From Sipunculus nudus (lineage: Eukaryota; Annelida; Sipuncula; Golfingiida; Sipunculidae): a stretch of 64,000 nucleotides of DNA. The notes beneath the pieces were generated by a model. That model was not told the DNA's origin and did no database searches. It was given only the letters and a program-made list of their open reading frames with translations. Below are positions 48,915-63,409 of the stretch, one piece after another. Location of the stretch: the NCBI GenBank assembly GCA_026874595.1, contig CM049308.1:95032624-95096623 (forward strand), in the 5' to 3' direction. Position 1 is the stretch's first letter, and each line of letters starts with the position of its first letter. Both the position numbers and the translations under genes were made by a program.

Positions 48915-49010
48915 TAGAGTCTGAGGTGTTGGGACAGTCCAGTCTTCTTCTGTGACAGTGCTGCTGGGTTTGTTGGGAGAAATCACTGGTGCATACCCTG
49001 GGATGTTACT
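48915..49010 (-). CDS. E3, coding exon before the octapeptide array
   Basis: The acceptor TATATTGTAG ends at 49011. The frame is fixed by E2 ending in phase 0 and gives SNIPGYAPVISPNKPSSTV followed by TEEDWTVPTPQTL, 32 codons. The reading frame then continues without a stop into the 24-bp array as repeated VNTASPAP-like octapeptides to about 47,922. The exon therefore has no single obvious end. The first possible donor is CTA|GTAAAC at 48915/48914, exactly where the array starts, and stronger GTAAGT donors recur inside the array. All of these are in phase 0, as E4 requires. Confidence 0.65.
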
Positions 49011-49182
49011 CTACAATATACAAGAGAGGTAGGTCCATGGCCTGTTGGTAGCACGGTCTAATGAATATCAAAGACATTAATTATATGATAAGTATGTAAT
49101 AATCAAGCCTTCTTGACATAAAGTTTCATGGCAAGGAACAATGCATAAGACACAATCAATCTTTAATTCATCAGAATCTCAA
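49011..49182. other. Unique 170 bp between the 36-bp array and E3
   Basis: This is the only non-repeated part of intron 2. It should hold the branch point and pyrimidine tract for the E3 acceptor TATATTGTAG. Confidence 0.7.
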
Positions 49183-50299
49183 AGAAGATCAGACAAGGCT
49201 CAACTGTCCCTCTAACACACCATCAGACAAGGCTCGCTTGTTCCTCTAACATACAAGATCAGACAAGGCTCACCTGTCCCTCTAACACACCAGATCATAC
49301 AAGGCTCATTGTCCCTCAAACACACCAGGTCAGATGAGACTCGCCTCTCCCTCAAACACACCAGATCAGACAAGGCTCATCTGTCCCTCTAACACAACAG
49401 ATCAGACAAGGCTCACCTGTCCCTCTAACACACCAAATCAGATGAGGCTCACCTGTCCCTCAAACACCAGATCAGATGAGGCTAACCTGTCCCTCTAACA
49501 CACAAGATGAGAAGAGGTACATCTGTCCCTCTAACATACCAGATCAGACAAGGCTCACCTGTCCCTCTAACACACCAGATCAGACGAGGCTCACCTGTCC
49601 CTCTAACACACCACATCAGAAAAAGATCACCTGTCCCTCTAAAACACCAGATCAGACAAGGCTCACCTGTCCCTCTAACACACCAGATCAGACAAGGCTA
49701 ACCTGTCCCACTAACACACCAAATCAGACAAGGCTCACAAGTGATTAGACAAGGCTCACCTGATCCTCAAACACACCAGATCATCAAGGCTTACTTGTCC
49801 CTCAAACACACCAGATCAGAGGAGGCTCACCTGTCCCTCGAACACACCACATCAGACAAGGCTCACCTGTCCCTCTAACACACCAGATCAGACAAGGCTC
49901 ACCTGTCCCACTAACACACCAAATCAGACAAGGATCACAAGTGATTAGACAAGGCTCACCTGTCCCTCAAACACACCAGGTCATCAAGGCTTCCTTGTCC
50001 CTCAAACACACCAGATCAGAGGAGGCTCACCTGTCCCTCAAACACACAAGACCAGATGAGGCTCACCTGTCCCTCTAACACATCAGATCAGACAAGGCTC
50101 ACCTGTCCCTCTAACAACAAATCAGACAAGGCTCACCTGTCCCTCTAACACACCAGATCAGAAGAGGCACTTAGTCCCTCTAACATACCAGATCAGATGA
50201 GGCTCACCTGCCCTCTAAAACACCAGATCAGAAGAGGCACATCTGTCCTCTAACATACCAGATCAGATGAGGCTCACCTGTCCCTCTAACACACCAGAT

Positions 50300-53200
50300 C
50301 AGACGAGGCTCACCTGTCCCTCTAACACCACATCAGAAAAAGATCACCTGTCCCTCTAACTCACCAGATCAGACAAGGCTCACCTGTCCCTCTAACACAC
50401 CAAATCAGACAAGGCTCACCTGTCCCTCTAACACACCAGATCAGAAGAGGCACATCTGTCCCTCTAACATACCAGATCAGATGAGGCTCACCTGCCCTCT
50501 AAAACACCAGATAAGACAAAGATCACCTGTCCTTCTAACACACCAGATCAGACAAGGCTCACCTGTCCCTCTAACACATCAGATCAGACAAAGATCACCT
50601 GTCCCTCTAACACACCAGATCAGACAAGGCTCACTTGTCCCTCAAACACACTAGATCAGATGAGGCTCACCTGTCCTTCACACACAAGATCAGACAAGGC
50701 TCACCTGTCCCTCTAACACACCAAATCAGACAAGGATCACAAGTGATTAGACGAGGCTCACCTGTCCCTCAAACACACCAGGTCATCAAGGCTTACTTGT
50801 CCCTCAGACACACCAGATCAGAGGAGGCTCACCTGTCCCTCAAACACACCAAACCAGATGAGGCTCACCTGTCCCTCGAACACATCAGATCAGACAAGGC
50901 TCACTTGTCCCTCTAACACCAAATCAGACAAGGTTCACCTGTCCCTCTAACATACCAGATCAGAAGAGGCACTTAGTCCCTCTAACATACCAGATCAGAT
51001 GAGGCTCACCTGCCCTCTAAAACACCAGATAAGACAAAGATCACCTGTCCCTCTAACACACCAGATCAGACAAGGCTCACCTGTCCCTCTAAAACACCAG
51101 ATCAGACAAGGCTCACCTGTCCCTCTAACACACCAAATCAGACAAGGCTCACCTGTCCCTCTGACACACCACATCAGAAAAAGATCACCTGTCCCTCTAA
51201 CTCACCAGATCAGACAAGGCTCACCTGTCCCTCTAAAACACCATATCAGACAAGGCTAACCTGTCCCACTAACACACCAAATCAGACAAGGCTCACAAGT
51301 GATTAGACAAGGCTCACCTGTCCCTCAAACACACCAGATCATCAAGGCTTACTTGTCCCTCAAACACACCAGATCAGAGGAGGCTCACCTGTCGCTCTAA
51401 CACACCACATCAGACAAGGCTCACCTGTCCCTCTAACACACCAGATCAGACAAGGTTCACCTGTCCCACTAACACACCAAATCAGACAAGGATCACAAGT
51501 GATTAGACAAGGCTCACCTGTCCCTCAAACACACCAGGTCATCAAGGCTTACTTGTCCCTCAAATACACCAGATCAGAGGAGGCTCACCTGTCCCTCAAA
51601 CACACCAGACCAGATGAGGCTCACCTGTCCCTCTAACACATCAGATCAGACAAGGCTCACCTGTCCCTCTAACACCAAATCAGACAAAGCTCACCTGTCC
51701 CTCTAACACACCAGATCAGAAGAGGCACTTATTCCCTCTAACATACCAGATCAGATGAGGCTCACCTGCCCTCTAAAACACCAGATAAGACAAAGATCAC
51801 CTGTCCCTCTAACACACCAGATCAGACAAGGCTCACCTGTCCCTCTAAAACACCAGATCAGACAAGGCTCACATGTCCCTCTAACACACCAAATCAGACA
51901 AGGCTTACCTGTCCCTCTAACATACCAGATCAGAAGAGGCACATCTGTCCTCTAACATACCAGATAAGATGAGGCTCACCTGTCCCTCTAACACACCAGA
52001 TCAGACGAGGCTCACCTGTCCCTCTAACTCACCACATCAGAAAAAGATCACCTGTCCCTCTAACTCACCAGATCAGACAAGGCTCACCTGTCCCTCTAAC
52101 ACACCAAATCAGACAAGGCTCACCTGTCCCTCTAACACACCAGATCAGAAGAGGCACATCTGTCCCTCTAACATACCAGATCAGATGAGGCTCACCTGCC
52201 CTCTAAAACACCAGATAAGACAAAGATCACCTGTCCTTCTAACACACCAGATCAGACAAGGCTCACCTGTCCCTCTAACACACCAGATCAGATGAGGCTC
52301 ACCTGTCCCCCAAACACCAGATCAGATGAGGCTCACCTGTCCCTCTTACACACAAGATGAGAAGAGGTACATCTGTCCCTCTAACATACCAGATCAGACA
52401 AGGCTCACCTGTCCCTCTAACACACCAGATCAGACGAGGCTCACCTGTCCCTCTAACACACCACATCAGAAAAAGATCACCTGTCCCTCTAACTCACAAG
52501 ATCAGACAAGGCTCACCTGTCCCTTTAACACACCAGATCAGACAAGGCTAACCTGTCCCACTAACACACCAAATCAGACAAGGCTCACAAGTGATTAGAC
52601 AAGGCTCACCTGTCCCTCAAACACACCAGATCATCAAGGCTTACTTGTCCCTCAAACACACCAGATCAGAGGAGGCTCACCTGTCCCTCTAACACACCAC
52701 ATCAGACAAGGCTCACCTGTCCCTCTAACACACCAAATCAGACAAGGCTCACCTGTCCCTCTAACACACCAATTCATGAAGAGGCACATCTGTCCCTCTA
52801 ACATACCAGATCAGAGGAGGCTCACCTGTCCCTCTAACACACCAGATCAGAGGAGGCTCACCTGTCCCTCAAACACACCAGACCAGATGAGGCTCACCTG
52901 TCCCTCTAACACATCAGATCAGACAAGGCTCACCTGTCCCTCTAACACCAAATCAGACAAGGCTCACCTGTCCCTCTAACACATCAGATCAGAAGAGGCA
53001 CTTAGTCCCTCTAACATACCAGATCAGATGAGGCTCACCTGCCCTCTAAAACACCAGATAAGACAAAGATCACCTGTCCCTCTAACACACCAGATCAGAC
53101 AAGGCTCACCTGTCCCTCTAAAACACCAGATCAGACAAGGCTCACCTGTCCCTCTAACACACCAAATCAGACAAGGCTCACCTGTCCCTCTAACACACCA

Positions 53201-56200
53201 GATCAGAAGAGGCACATCTGTCCCTCTAACATACCATATCAGATGAGGCTCACCTGCCCTCTAAAACACCAGATAAGACAAAGATCACCTGTCTCTCTAA
53301 CACACCAGATCAGACAAGGCTCACCTGTCCCTCTAAAACACCAGATCAGACAAGGCTCACCTGTCCCTCTAACACACCAAATCAGACAAGGCTCACCTGT
53401 CCCTCTAACACACCAGATCAGAAGAGGCACATCTGTCCCTCTAACATACCAGATCAGATGAGGCTCACCTACCCTCTAAAACATCAGATAAGACAAAGAT
53501 CACCTGTCCCTCTAACACACCAGATCAGACAAGGCTCAATTGTCCCTCAAACACACCAGATCAGATGAGGCTCACCTGTCCTTCACACACAAGATCATAC
53601 AAGGCTCATTGTCCCTCAAACACACCAGGTCAGATGAGGCTCGCCTCTCCCTCAAACACACCCGATCAGACAAGGCTCACCTGTCCCTCTAACACACCAA
53701 ATCAGACAAGGCTCACCTGTCCCTCTAACACACCAGATCAGACATGGCTTACCTGTCCCTCTAACATACCAGATCAGACAAGGTTAACCTGTCCCTCTAA
53801 CTCACCAGATCAGACAAGGCTCACCTGTCCCTCTAACACACCAGATAAGACAAGGCTCACCTGTCCCTCTAACATACCAGATCAGACAAGGCTCACCTGT
53901 CCCTCTAACACACCAGATTAGATGAGGCTCACCTGTCCCTCTAACACACCAGGTCAGACAAGGCTCACTTGTCCCTCAAACACACCAGATCAGATGATGA
54001 TCACCTGTCCCTCAAACATACCAAATCAGACAAGGCTCACCTGTCCCTCTCACACACCAGATCAGATGATGGCTCACCTGTCCCTCTAACATACCAAATC
54101 AGACAAGGCTCATCTGTCCCTCTAACATACCAGATCAGACAAGGCTCACCTGTCCCTCTAACATACCAGATCAGACAAGGCTCACCTGTCCCTCTAACAC
54201 ACCAGATCAGACAAGGCCCACCTGTCCCCTAACATACCAGATCAGACAAGGCTCACCTGTCCCTCTAACTCACAAGATCAGACAAGGCTCACCTGTCCCT
54301 CTAACTCACCAGATCAGACAAGTCTAACCTGTCCCTCTAATACACCAGATCAGACAAGGCTCACCTGTCCCTCTAACATTCCAGATCAGACAAGGCTCAC
54401 CTGTCCCTCTAACATACCAGATCAGACAAGGCTCACCTGTCCCTCTTACACACCAGATTAGATGAGGCTCACCTGTCCCTCTAACATACCAGATCAGACA
54501 AGGCTCACCTGTCCCTCTTACACACCAGATTAGATGAGGCTCGCCTTTTTCCTCTATCATACCAGATTAGACAAGGCTCACCTGTCCCTCTTACACACCA
54601 GATTAGATGAGGCTCACCTGTCCCTCTAACACACCAGATCAGACAAGGCTCACCTGTCCCTCTAACACACCAGATTAGAGGAGGCTCACCTGTCCCTCTA
54701 ACATACCAGATCAGACAAGGCTCACCTGTCCCTCTTACACACCAGATTAGATGAGGCTCACCTGTCCCTCTAACACACCAAATCAGACAAGGCTCACCTG
54801 TCCCTCTAACACACCAGATCAGAAGAGGCACATCTGTCCCTCTAACATACCAGATCAGATGAGGCTCACCTGCCCTCTAAAACACCAGATAAGACAAAGA
54901 TCACCTGTCCCTCTAACACACCAGATCAGACAAGGCTCACCTGTCCCTCTAAAACACCAGATCAGACAAGGCTCACCTGTCCCTCTAACACACCAAATCA
55001 GACAAGGCTCACCTGTCCCTCTAACACACCAGATCAGAAGAGGCACATCTGTCCCTCTAACATACCAGATCAGATGAGGCTCACCTACCCTCTAAAACAT
55101 CAGATAAGACAAAGATCACCTGTCCCTCTAACACACCAGATCAGACAAGGCTCAATTGTCCCTCAAACACACCAGATCAGATGAGGCTCACCTGTCCTTC
55201 ACACACAAGATCATAAAGGCTCATTGTCCCTCAAACACACCAGGTCAGATGAGGCTCGCCTCTCCCTCAAACACACCCGATCAGACAAGGCTCACCTGTC
55301 CCTCTAACACACCAGATCAGACAAGGCTCACCTGTCCCTCTAACACACCAGATCAGACATGGCTTACCTGTCCCTCTAACATACCAGATCAGACAAGGTT
55401 AACCTGTCCCTCTAACTCACCAGATCAGACAAGGCTCACCTGTCCCTCTAACACACCAGATAAGACAAGGCTCACCTGTCCCTCTAACATACCAGATCAG
55501 ACAAGGCTCACCTGTCCCTCTAACACACCAGATTAGATGAGGCTCACCTGTCCCTCTAACACACCAGGTCAGACAAGGCTCACTTGTCCCTCAAACACAC
55601 CAGATCAGATGATGATCACCTGTCCCTCAAACATACCAAATCAGACAAGGCTCACCTGTCCCTCTCACACACCAGATCAGATGATGGCTCACCTGTCCCT
55701 CTAACATACCAAATCAGACAAGGCTCATCTGTCCCTCTAACATACCAGATCAGACAAGGCTCACCTGTCCCTCTAACATACCAGATCAGACAAGGCTCAC
55801 CTGTCCCTCTAACACACCAGATCAGACAAGGCCCACCTGTCCCCTAACATACCAGATCAGACAAGGCTCACCTGTCCCTCTAACTCACAAGATCAGACAA
55901 GGCTCACCTGTCCCTCTAACTCACCAGATCAGACAAGTCTAACCTGTCCCTCTAATACACCAGATCAGACAAGGCTCACCTGTCCCTCTAACATTCCAGA
56001 TCAGACAAGGCTCACCTGTCCCTCTAACATACCAGATCAGACAAGGCTCACCTGTCCCTCTTACACACCAGATTAGATGAGGCTCACCTGTCCCTCTAAC
56101 ATACCAGATCAGACAAGGCTCACCTGTCCCTCTTACACACCAGATTAGATGAGGCTCGCCTTTCCCTCTATCATACCAGATTAGACAAGGCTCACCTGTC

Positions 56201-56700
56201 CCTCTTACACACCAGATTAGATGAGGCTCACCTGTCCCTCTAACACACCAGATCAGACAAGGCTCACATGTCCCTCTAACACACCAGATTAGAGGAGGTT
56301 CACCTGTCCCTCTAACATACCAGATCAGACAAGGCTCACCTGTCCCTCTTACACACCAGATTAGATGAGGCTCACCTGTCCCTCTAACATACCAGATCAG
56401 ACAAGGCTCACCTGTCCCTCTAACATACCAGATCAGACAAGGCTCACCTGCCCCTCTTACACACCAGATCAGATGAGGCTCGCCTGTCCCTCTAACATAC
56501 CAGATCAGACAAGGCTCACCTGTCCCTCTTACACACCAGATTAGATGAGGCTCTCCTGTCCCTCTATCATACCAGATCAGACAAGGCTCACCTGTCCCTC
56601 TTACACACCAGATTAGATGAGGCTCACCTGTCCCTCTAACACACCAGATCAGACAAGGCTCACCTGTCCCTCTAACATACCAGATCAGACAAGGCTCACC
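50300..56700 (-). repeat. Higher-order repeat copy 1 within the 36-bp array
   Basis: Irregular landmarks recur about 6.39-6.42 kb downstream. They include units with CCACATCAGAAAAAGATCAC, 33-bp units, the dinucleotide-poor AAGTGATTAGACAAGG variants and the GATGATGATCACC variant. Examples are 50,635 with 57,057 (offset 6,422), 51,755 with 58,143 (6,388), 53,565 with 59,952 (6,387) and 55,156 with 61,542 (6,386). The offset drops by about one 36-bp unit near 50,950, so one copy has lost a unit. Inside this block a shorter duplication of about 1.6 kb is also visible (53,969 with 55,584). Boundaries are approximate. Confidence 0.8.
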
Positions 56701-59700
56701 TGTCCCTCTAACACACCAGATCAGACAAGGCTCACCTGTCCCTCTAACACCACATCAGAAAAAGATCACCTGTCCCTCTAACTCACCAGATCAGACAAGG
56801 CTCACCTGTCCCTCTAACACACCAAATCAGACAAGGCTCACCTGTCCCTCTAACACACCAGATCAGAAGAGGCACATCTGTCCCTCTAACATACCAGATC
56901 AGATGAGGCTCACCTGCCCTCTAAAACACCAGATAAGACAAAGATCACCTGTCCTTCTAACACACCAGATCAGACAAGGCTCACCTGTCCCTCTAACACA
57001 TCAGATCAGACAAAGATCACCTGTCCCTCTAACACACCAGATCAGACAAGGCTCACTTGTCCCTCAAACACACTAGATCAGATGAGGCTCACCTGTCCTT
57101 CACACACAAGATCAGACAAGGCTCACCTGTCCCTCTAACACACCAAATCAGACAAGGATCACAAGTGATTAGACGAGGCTCACCTGTCCCTCAAACACAC
57201 CAGGTCATCAAGGCTTACTTGTCCCTCAAACACACCAGATCAGAGGAGGCTCACCTGTCCCTCAAACACACCAAACCAGATGAGGCTCACCTGTCCCTCG
57301 AACACATCAGATCAGACAAGGTTCACCTGTCCCTCTAACATACCAGATCAGAAGAGGCACTTAGTCCCTCTAACATACCAGATCAGATGAGGCTCACCTG
57401 CCCTCTAAAACACCAGATAAGACAAAGATCACCTGTCCCTCTAACACACCAGATCAGACAAGGCTCACCTGTCCCTCTAAAACACCAGATCAGACAAGGC
57501 TCACCTGTCCCTCTAACACACCAAATCAGACAAGGCTCACCTGTCCCTCTGACACACCACATCAGAAAAAGATCACCTGTCCCTCTAACTCACCAGATCA
57601 GACAAGGCTCACCTGTCCCTCTAAAACACAATATCAGACAAGGCTAACCTGTCCCACTAACACACCAAATCAGACAAGGCTCACAAGTGATTAGACAAGG
57701 CTCACCTGTCCCTCAAACACACCAGATCATCAAGGCTTACTTGTCCCTCAAACACACCAGATCAGAGGAGGCTCACCTGTCCCTCTAACACACCACATCA
57801 GACAAGGCTCACCTGTCCCTCTAACACACCAGATCAGACAAGGTTCACCTGTCCCACTAACACACCAAATCAGACAAGGATCACAAGTGATTAGACAAGG
57901 CTCACCTGTCCCTCAAACACACCAGGTCATCAAGGCTTACTTGTCCCTCAAATACACCAGATCAGAGGAGGCTCACCTGTCCCTCAAACACACCAGACCA
58001 GATGAGGCTCACCTGTCCCTCTAACACATCAGATCAGACAAGGCTCACCTGTCCCTCTAACACCAAATCAGACAAAGCTCACCTGTCCCTCTAACACACC
58101 AGATCAGAAGAGGCACTTATTCCCTCTAACATACCAGATCAGATGAGGCTCACCTGCCCTCTAAAACACCAGATAAGACAAAGATCACCTGTCCCTCTAA
58201 CACACCAGATCAGACAAGGCTCACCTGTCCCTCTAAAACACGAGATCAGACAAGGCTCACATGTCCCTCTAACACACCAAATCAGACAAGGCTTACCTGT
58301 CCCTCTAACATACCAGATCAGAAGAGGCACATCTGTCCTCTAACATACCAGATAAGATGAGGCTCACCTGTCCCTCTAACACACCAGATCAGATGAGGCT
58401 CACCTGTCCCTCTAACTCACCACATCAGAAAAAGATCACCTGTCCCTCTAACTCACCAGATCAGACAAGGCTCACCTGTCCCTCTAACACACCAAATCAG
58501 ACAAGGCTCACCTGTCCCTCTAACACACCAGATCAGAAGAGGCACATCTGTCCCTCTAACATACCAGATCAGATGAGGCTCACCTGCCCTCTAAAACACC
58601 AGATAAGACAAAGATCACCTGTCCTTCTAACACAACAGATCAGACAAGGCTCACCTGTCCCTCTAACACACCAGATCAGATGAGGCTCACCTGTCCCCCA
58701 AACACCAGATCAGATGAGGCTCACCTGTCCCTCTTACACACAAGATGAGAAGAGGTACATCTGTCCCTCTAACATACCAGATCAGACAAGGCTCACCTGT
58801 CCCTCTAACACACCAGATCAGACGAGGCTCACCTGTCCCTCTAACACACCACATCAGAAAAAGATCACCTGTCCCTCTAACTCACCAGATCAGACAAGGC
58901 TCACCTGTCCCTTTAACACACCAGATCAGACAAGGCTAACCTGTCCCACTAACACACCAAATCAGACAAGGCTCACAAGTGATTAGACAAGGCTCACCTG
59001 TCCCTCAAACACACCAGATCATCAAGGCTTACTTGTCCCTCAAACACACCAGATCAGAGGAGGCTCACCTGTCCCTCTAACACACCACATCAGACAAGGC
59101 TCACCTGTCCCTCTAACACACCAAATCAGACAAGGCTCACCTGTCCCTCTAACACACCAATTCATGAAGAGGCACATCTGTCCCTCTAACATACCAGATC
59201 AGAGGAGGCTCACCTGTCCCTCTAACACACCAGATCAGAGGAGGCTCACCTGTCCCTCAAACACACCAGACCAGATGAGGCTCACCTGTCCCTCTAACAC
59301 ATCAGATCAGACAAGGCTCACCTGTCCCTCTAACACCAAATCAGACAAGGCTCACCTGTCCCTCTAACACATCAGATCAGAAGAGGCACTTAGTCCCTCT
59401 AACATACCAGATCAGATGAGGCTCACCTGCCCTCTAAAACACCAGATAAGACAAAGATCACCTGTCCCTCTAACACACCAGATCAGACAAGGCTCACCTG
59501 TCCCTCTAAAACACCAGATCAGACAAGGCTCACCTGTCCCTCTAACCAACAAATCAGACAAGGCTCACCTGTCCCTCTAACACACCAGATCAGAAGAGGC
59601 ACATCTGTCCCTCTAACATACCATATCAGATGAGGCTCACCTGCCCTCTAAAACACCAGATAAGACAAAGATCACCTGTCTCTCTAACACACCAGATCAG

Positions 59701-62700
59701 ACAAGGCTCACCTGTCCCTCTAAAACACCAGATCAGACAAGGCTCACCTGTCCCTCTAACACACCAAATCAGACAAGGCTCACCTGTCCCTCTAACACAC
59801 CAGATCAGAAGAGGCACATCTGTCCCTCTAACATACCAGATCAGATGAGGCTCACCTACCCTCTAAAACATCAGATAAGACAAAGATCACCTGTCCCTCT
59901 AACACACCAGATCAGACAAGGCTCAATTGTCCCTCAAACACACCAGATCAGATGAGGCTCACCTGTCCTTCACACACAAGATCATACAAGGCTCATTGTC
60001 CCTCAAACACACCAGGTCAGATGAGGCTCGCCTCTCCCTCAAACACACCCGATCAGACAAGGCTCACCTGTCCCTCTAACACACCAGATCAGACAAGGCT
60101 CACCTGTCCCTCTAACACACCAGATCAGACATGGCTTACCTGTCCCTCTAACATACCAGATCAGACAAGGTTAACCTGTCCCTCTAACTCACCAGATCAG
60201 ACAAGGCTCACCTGTCCCTCTAACACACCAGATAAGACAAGGCTCACCTGTCCCTCTAACATACCAGATCAGACAAGGCTCACCTGTCCCTCTAACACAC
60301 CAGATTAGATGAGGCTCACCTGTCCCTCTAACACACCAGGTCAGACAAGGCTCACTTGTCCCTCAAACACACCAGATCAGATGATGATCACCTGTCCCTC
60401 AAACATACCAAATCAGACAAGGCTCACCTGTCCCTCTCACACACCAGATCAGATGATGGCTCACCTGTCCCTCTAACATACCAAATCAGACAAGGCTCAT
60501 CTGTCCCTCTAACATACCAGATCAGACAAGGCTCACCTGTCCCTCTAACATACCAGATCAGACAAGGCTCACCTGTCCCTCTAACACACCAGATCAGACA
60601 AGGCCCACCTGTCCCCTAACATACCAGATCAGACAAGGCTCACCTGTCCCTCTAACTCACAAGATCAGACAAGGCTCACCTGTCCCTCTAACTCACCAGA
60701 TCAGACAAGTCTAACCTGTCCCTCTAATACACCAGATCAGACAAGGCTCACCTGTCCCTCTAACATTCCAGATCAGACAAGGCTCACCTGTCCCTCTAAC
60801 ATACCAGATCAGACAAGGCTCACCTGTCCCTCTTACACACCAGATTAGATGAGGCTCACCTGTCCCTCTAACATACCAGATCAGACAAGGCTCACCTGTC
60901 CCTCTTACACACCAGATTAAAAGAGGCTCGCCTTTCCCTCTATCATACCAGATTAGACAAGGCTCACCTGTCCCTCTTACACACCAGATTAGATGAGGCT
61001 CACCTGTCCCTCTAACACACCAGATCAGACAAGGCTCACCTGTCCCTCTAACACACCAGATTAGAGGAGGCTCACCTGTCCCTCTAACATACCAGATCAG
61101 ACAAGGCTCACCTGTCCCTCTTACACACCAGATTAGATGAGGCTCACCTGTCCCTCTAACACACCAAATCAGACAAGGCTCACCTGTCCCTCTAACACAC
61201 CAGATCAGAAGAGGCACATCTGTCCCTCTAACATACCAGATCAGATGAGGCTCACCTGCCCTCTAAAACACCAGATAAGACAAAGATCACCTGTCCCTCT
61301 AACACACCAGATCAGACAAGGCTCACCTGTCCCTCTAAAACACCAGATCAGACAAGGCTCACCTGTCCCTCTAACACACCAAATCAGACAAGGCTCACCT
61401 GTCCCTCTAACACACCAGATCAGAAGAGGCACATCTGTCCCTCTAACATACCAGATCAGATGAGGCTCACCTACCCTCTAAAACATCAGATAAGACAAAG
61501 ATCACCTGTCCCTCTAACACACCAGATCAGACAAGGCTCAATTGTCCCTCAAACACACCAGATCAGATGAGGCTCACCTGTCCTTCACACACAAGATCAT
61601 AAAGGCTCATTGTCCCTCAAACACACCAGGTCAGATGAGGCTCGCCTCTCCCTCAAACACACCCGATCAGACAAGGCTCACCTGTCCCTCTAACACACCA
61701 GATCAGACAAGGCTCACCTGTCCCTCTAACACACCAGATCAGACATGGCTTACCTGTCCCTCTAACATACCAGATCAGACAAGGTTAACCTGTCCCTCTA
61801 ACTCACCAGATCAGACAAGGCTCACCTGTCCCTCTAACACACCAGATAAGACAAGGCTCACCTGTCCCTCTAACATACCAGATCAGACAAGGCTCACCTG
61901 TCCCTCTAACACACCAGATTAGATGAGGCTCACCTGTCCCTCTAACACACCAGGTCAGACAAGGCTCACTTGTCCCTCAAACACACCAGATCAGATGATG
62001 ATCACCTGTCACTCAAACATACCAAATCAGACAAGGCTCACCTGTCCCTCTCACACACCAGATCAGATGATGGCTCACCTGTCCCTCTAACATACCAAAT
62101 CAGACAAGGCTCATCTGTCCCTCTAACATACCAGATCAGACAAGGCTCACCTGTCCCTCTAACATACCAGATCAGACAAGGCTCACCTGTCCCTCTAACA
62201 CACCAGATCAGACAAGGCCCACCTGTCCCCTAACATACCAGATCAGACAAGGCTCACCTGTCCCTCTAACTCACAAGATCAGACAAGGCTCACCTGTCCC
62301 TCTAACTCACCAGATCAGACAAGTCTAACCTGTCCCTCTAATACACCAGATCAGACAAGGCTCACCTGTCCCTCTAACATTCCAGATCAGACAAGGCTCA
62401 CCTGTCCCTCTAACATACCAGATCAGACAAGGCTCACCTGTCCCTCTTACACACCAGATTAGATGAGGCTCACCTGTCCCTCTAACATACCAGATCAGAC
62501 AAGGCTCACCTGTCCCGCTTACACACCAGATTAGATGAGGCTCGCCTTTCCCTCTATCATACCAGATTAGACAAGGCTCACCTGTCCCTCTTACACACCA
62601 GATTAGATGAGGCTCACCTGTCCCTCTAACACACCAGATCAGACAAGGCTCACCTGTCCCTCTAACACACCAGATTAGAGGAGGCTCACCTGTCCCTCTA

Positions 62701-63100
62701 ACATACCAGATCAGACAAGGCTCACCTGTCCCTCTTACACACCAGATTAGATGAGGCTCACCTGTCCCTCTAACATACCAGATCAGACAAGGCTCACCTA
62801 TCCCTCTAACATACCAGATCAGACAAGGCTCACCTGCCCCTCTTACACACCAGATCAGATGAGGCTCGCCTGTCCCTCTAACATACCAGATCAGACAAGG
62901 CTCACCTGTCCCTCTTACACACCAGATTAGATGAGGCTCTCCTGTCCCTCTATCATACCAGATCAGACAAGGCTCACCTGTCCCTCTTACACACCAGATT
63001 AGATGAGGCTCACCTGTCCCTCTAACACACCAGATCAGACAAGGCTCACCTGTCCCTCTAACATACCAGATCAGACAAGGCTCACCTGTCCCTCTAACAC
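56700..63100 (-). repeat. Higher-order repeat copy 2 within the 36-bp array
   Basis: This is the second copy of the 6.39-kb block. It matches copy 1 unit by unit, including rare variants, with only scattered single-base differences, so the duplication looks recent. It carries the same internal 1.6-kb duplication (60,356 with 61,970, offset 1,614). The last 300 bp, next to E2, lie outside the block and contain the most regular units. Confidence 0.8.
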
Positions 63101-63409
63101 ACCAGATCAGACAAGGCTCACCTGTCCCTCTAACACACCAGATCAGACAAGGCTCACCTGTCCCTCTAACACACCAGATCAGACAAGGCCCACCTGTCCC
63201 TCTTACACAACAGATCAGACAAGGCCCACCTGTCCCTCTAACATACCAGATCAGACAAGGCTCACCTTTCCCTCTAACACACCAGATCAGACAAGGCTCA
63301 CCTGTCCCTCTAACACACCAGATCAGACAAGGCCCACCTGTCCCTCTTACACAACAGATCAGACAAGGCCCACCTGTCCCTCTTACACGACAGATCAGAT
63401 GAGGCTCAC

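Larger units (their letters stand above)
49183..63409 (-). repeat. 14.2-kb tandem array of a 36-bp splice-donor unit (intron 2)
   Basis: On the minus strand the unit runs GTGAGCCTTGTCTGATCTGG then TGTGTTAGAGGGACAG, 36 bp, repeated with small changes to about 49,183. Length over unit gives about 395 copies. Almost every unit ends and restarts as GGGACAG|GTGAGC, which matches the consensus 5' splice site, and the array begins exactly at the donor of E2. Common variants are CAAGTGA, CAGGTTA, CAGATGA, one-unit losses and 33-bp or 35-bp units. The unit length is a multiple of three, but a shift to the next donor normally reads VSLV and then TGA, so extended exons would be terminated. The long plus- and minus-strand open frames across this region are by-products of the period. 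The acceptor of E3 is only about 170 bp beyond the far end. Confidence 0.93.

Noticed and set aside
47654-48917. Plus-strand frames reading FTGAGLAV or Cys/Tyr/Trp/Ser repeats
   Set aside because: Antisense of the 24-bp array, whose minus-strand frame continues from E3.
49183-63409. CRISPR-like regular spacing of 36 bp
   Set aside because: There are no unique spacers: the whole 36 bp repeats, with no cas genes, in an intron-rich animal sequence.
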